DNA of 5,017 bases. It comes from Thermodesulfobacteriota bacterium. Its GTDB lineage: Bacteria > Desulfobacterota > DSM-4660 > Desulfatiglandales > HGW-15. Both the position numbers and the translations under genes were made by a program. Location of the stretch: the NCBI GenBank assembly GCA_025454125.1, contig JALOPA010000232.1, forward strand, positions 1 through 5,017. Reading direction: 5' to 3'. Each line of letters starts with the position of its first letter. Positions within the stretch are counted from its first letter, which is position 1. Below, piece by piece: positions 4,985 to 5,017 of this stretch. The notes under the pieces are model-generated. The model saw only the letters and a list, made by a program, of their open reading frames with translations, was not told where the DNA came from and made no database searches.

Positions 4985-5017
4985 GCACTCAACCTATCGC
5001 GATAATATGAGCGCGTG

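Noticed and set aside
1..5017. CRISPR arrays, tRNA/rRNA genes and insertion sequences
   Set aside because: I found no regularly spaced repeats, no tRNA-like cloverleaf with conserved arms, and no transposase-like frame or terminal inverted repeats.

Overview
The window reads as bacterial chromosome with two halves of different character. The left part (about 1-2890) is GC-rich metabolic DNA: 41 of 60 bases are G/C at 901-960 and 38 of 60 at 2101-2160. The right part (about 2890-4900) is clearly lower: 27 of 60 at 3001-3060, 31 of 60 at 4021-4080, 28 of 60 at 4261-4320. The gene content (RCK-type potassium channel, a hydroxyacid-oxoacid transhydrogenase-like iron alcohol dehydrogenase, a beta-hydroxyacid dehydrogenase, toxin-antitoxin cassettes) would fit an environmental Gram-negative such as a Desulfobacterota member. 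That assignment is a guess from gene style; no marker gene is present.

Layout, left to right. The 3' end of a potassium channel/TrkA-type gene enters on the + strand and stops at 379. Convergent to it, on the - strand, lies a two-gene metabolic unit. The upstream gene (1490-2767) encodes a hydroxyacid-oxoacid transhydrogenase-like iron-dependent alcohol dehydrogenase. The downstream gene (416-1309) encodes a GarR/GlxR-like beta-hydroxyacid dehydrogenase. Both have good ribosome-binding sites. Together they could interconvert a short-chain hydroxyacid and its semialdehyde, for example 4-hydroxybutyrate/succinic semialdehyde or glycerate/tartronate semialdehyde.

Divergent from these, on the + strand, are two compact toxin-antitoxin modules in tandem. 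The first is a Phd/YefM-type antitoxin followed by a PIN-domain (VapC) toxin, coupled by an ATGA overlap (3002-3696). It has a clear sigma70-type promoter and an inverted repeat abutting the -35 box. The second is a BrnT-family (DUF497) toxin followed by a CopG/ribbon-helix-helix antitoxin, coupled by a GTGA overlap (3958-4505). Its promoter appears to start transcription on the A of the toxin start codon.

The right end (4506-5017) is mostly non-coding. It holds a possible terminator hairpin and, at 4880-4984 on the - strand, a decayed second copy of the extreme 3' end of the iron alcohol dehydrogenase gene. The toxin-antitoxin island is therefore bracketed by an intact dehydrogenase gene on one side and a same-orientation fragment of a relative on the other. 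This is the most unusual structural feature here. I found no sequence evidence for a wholly new system; every complete gene fits a known family.
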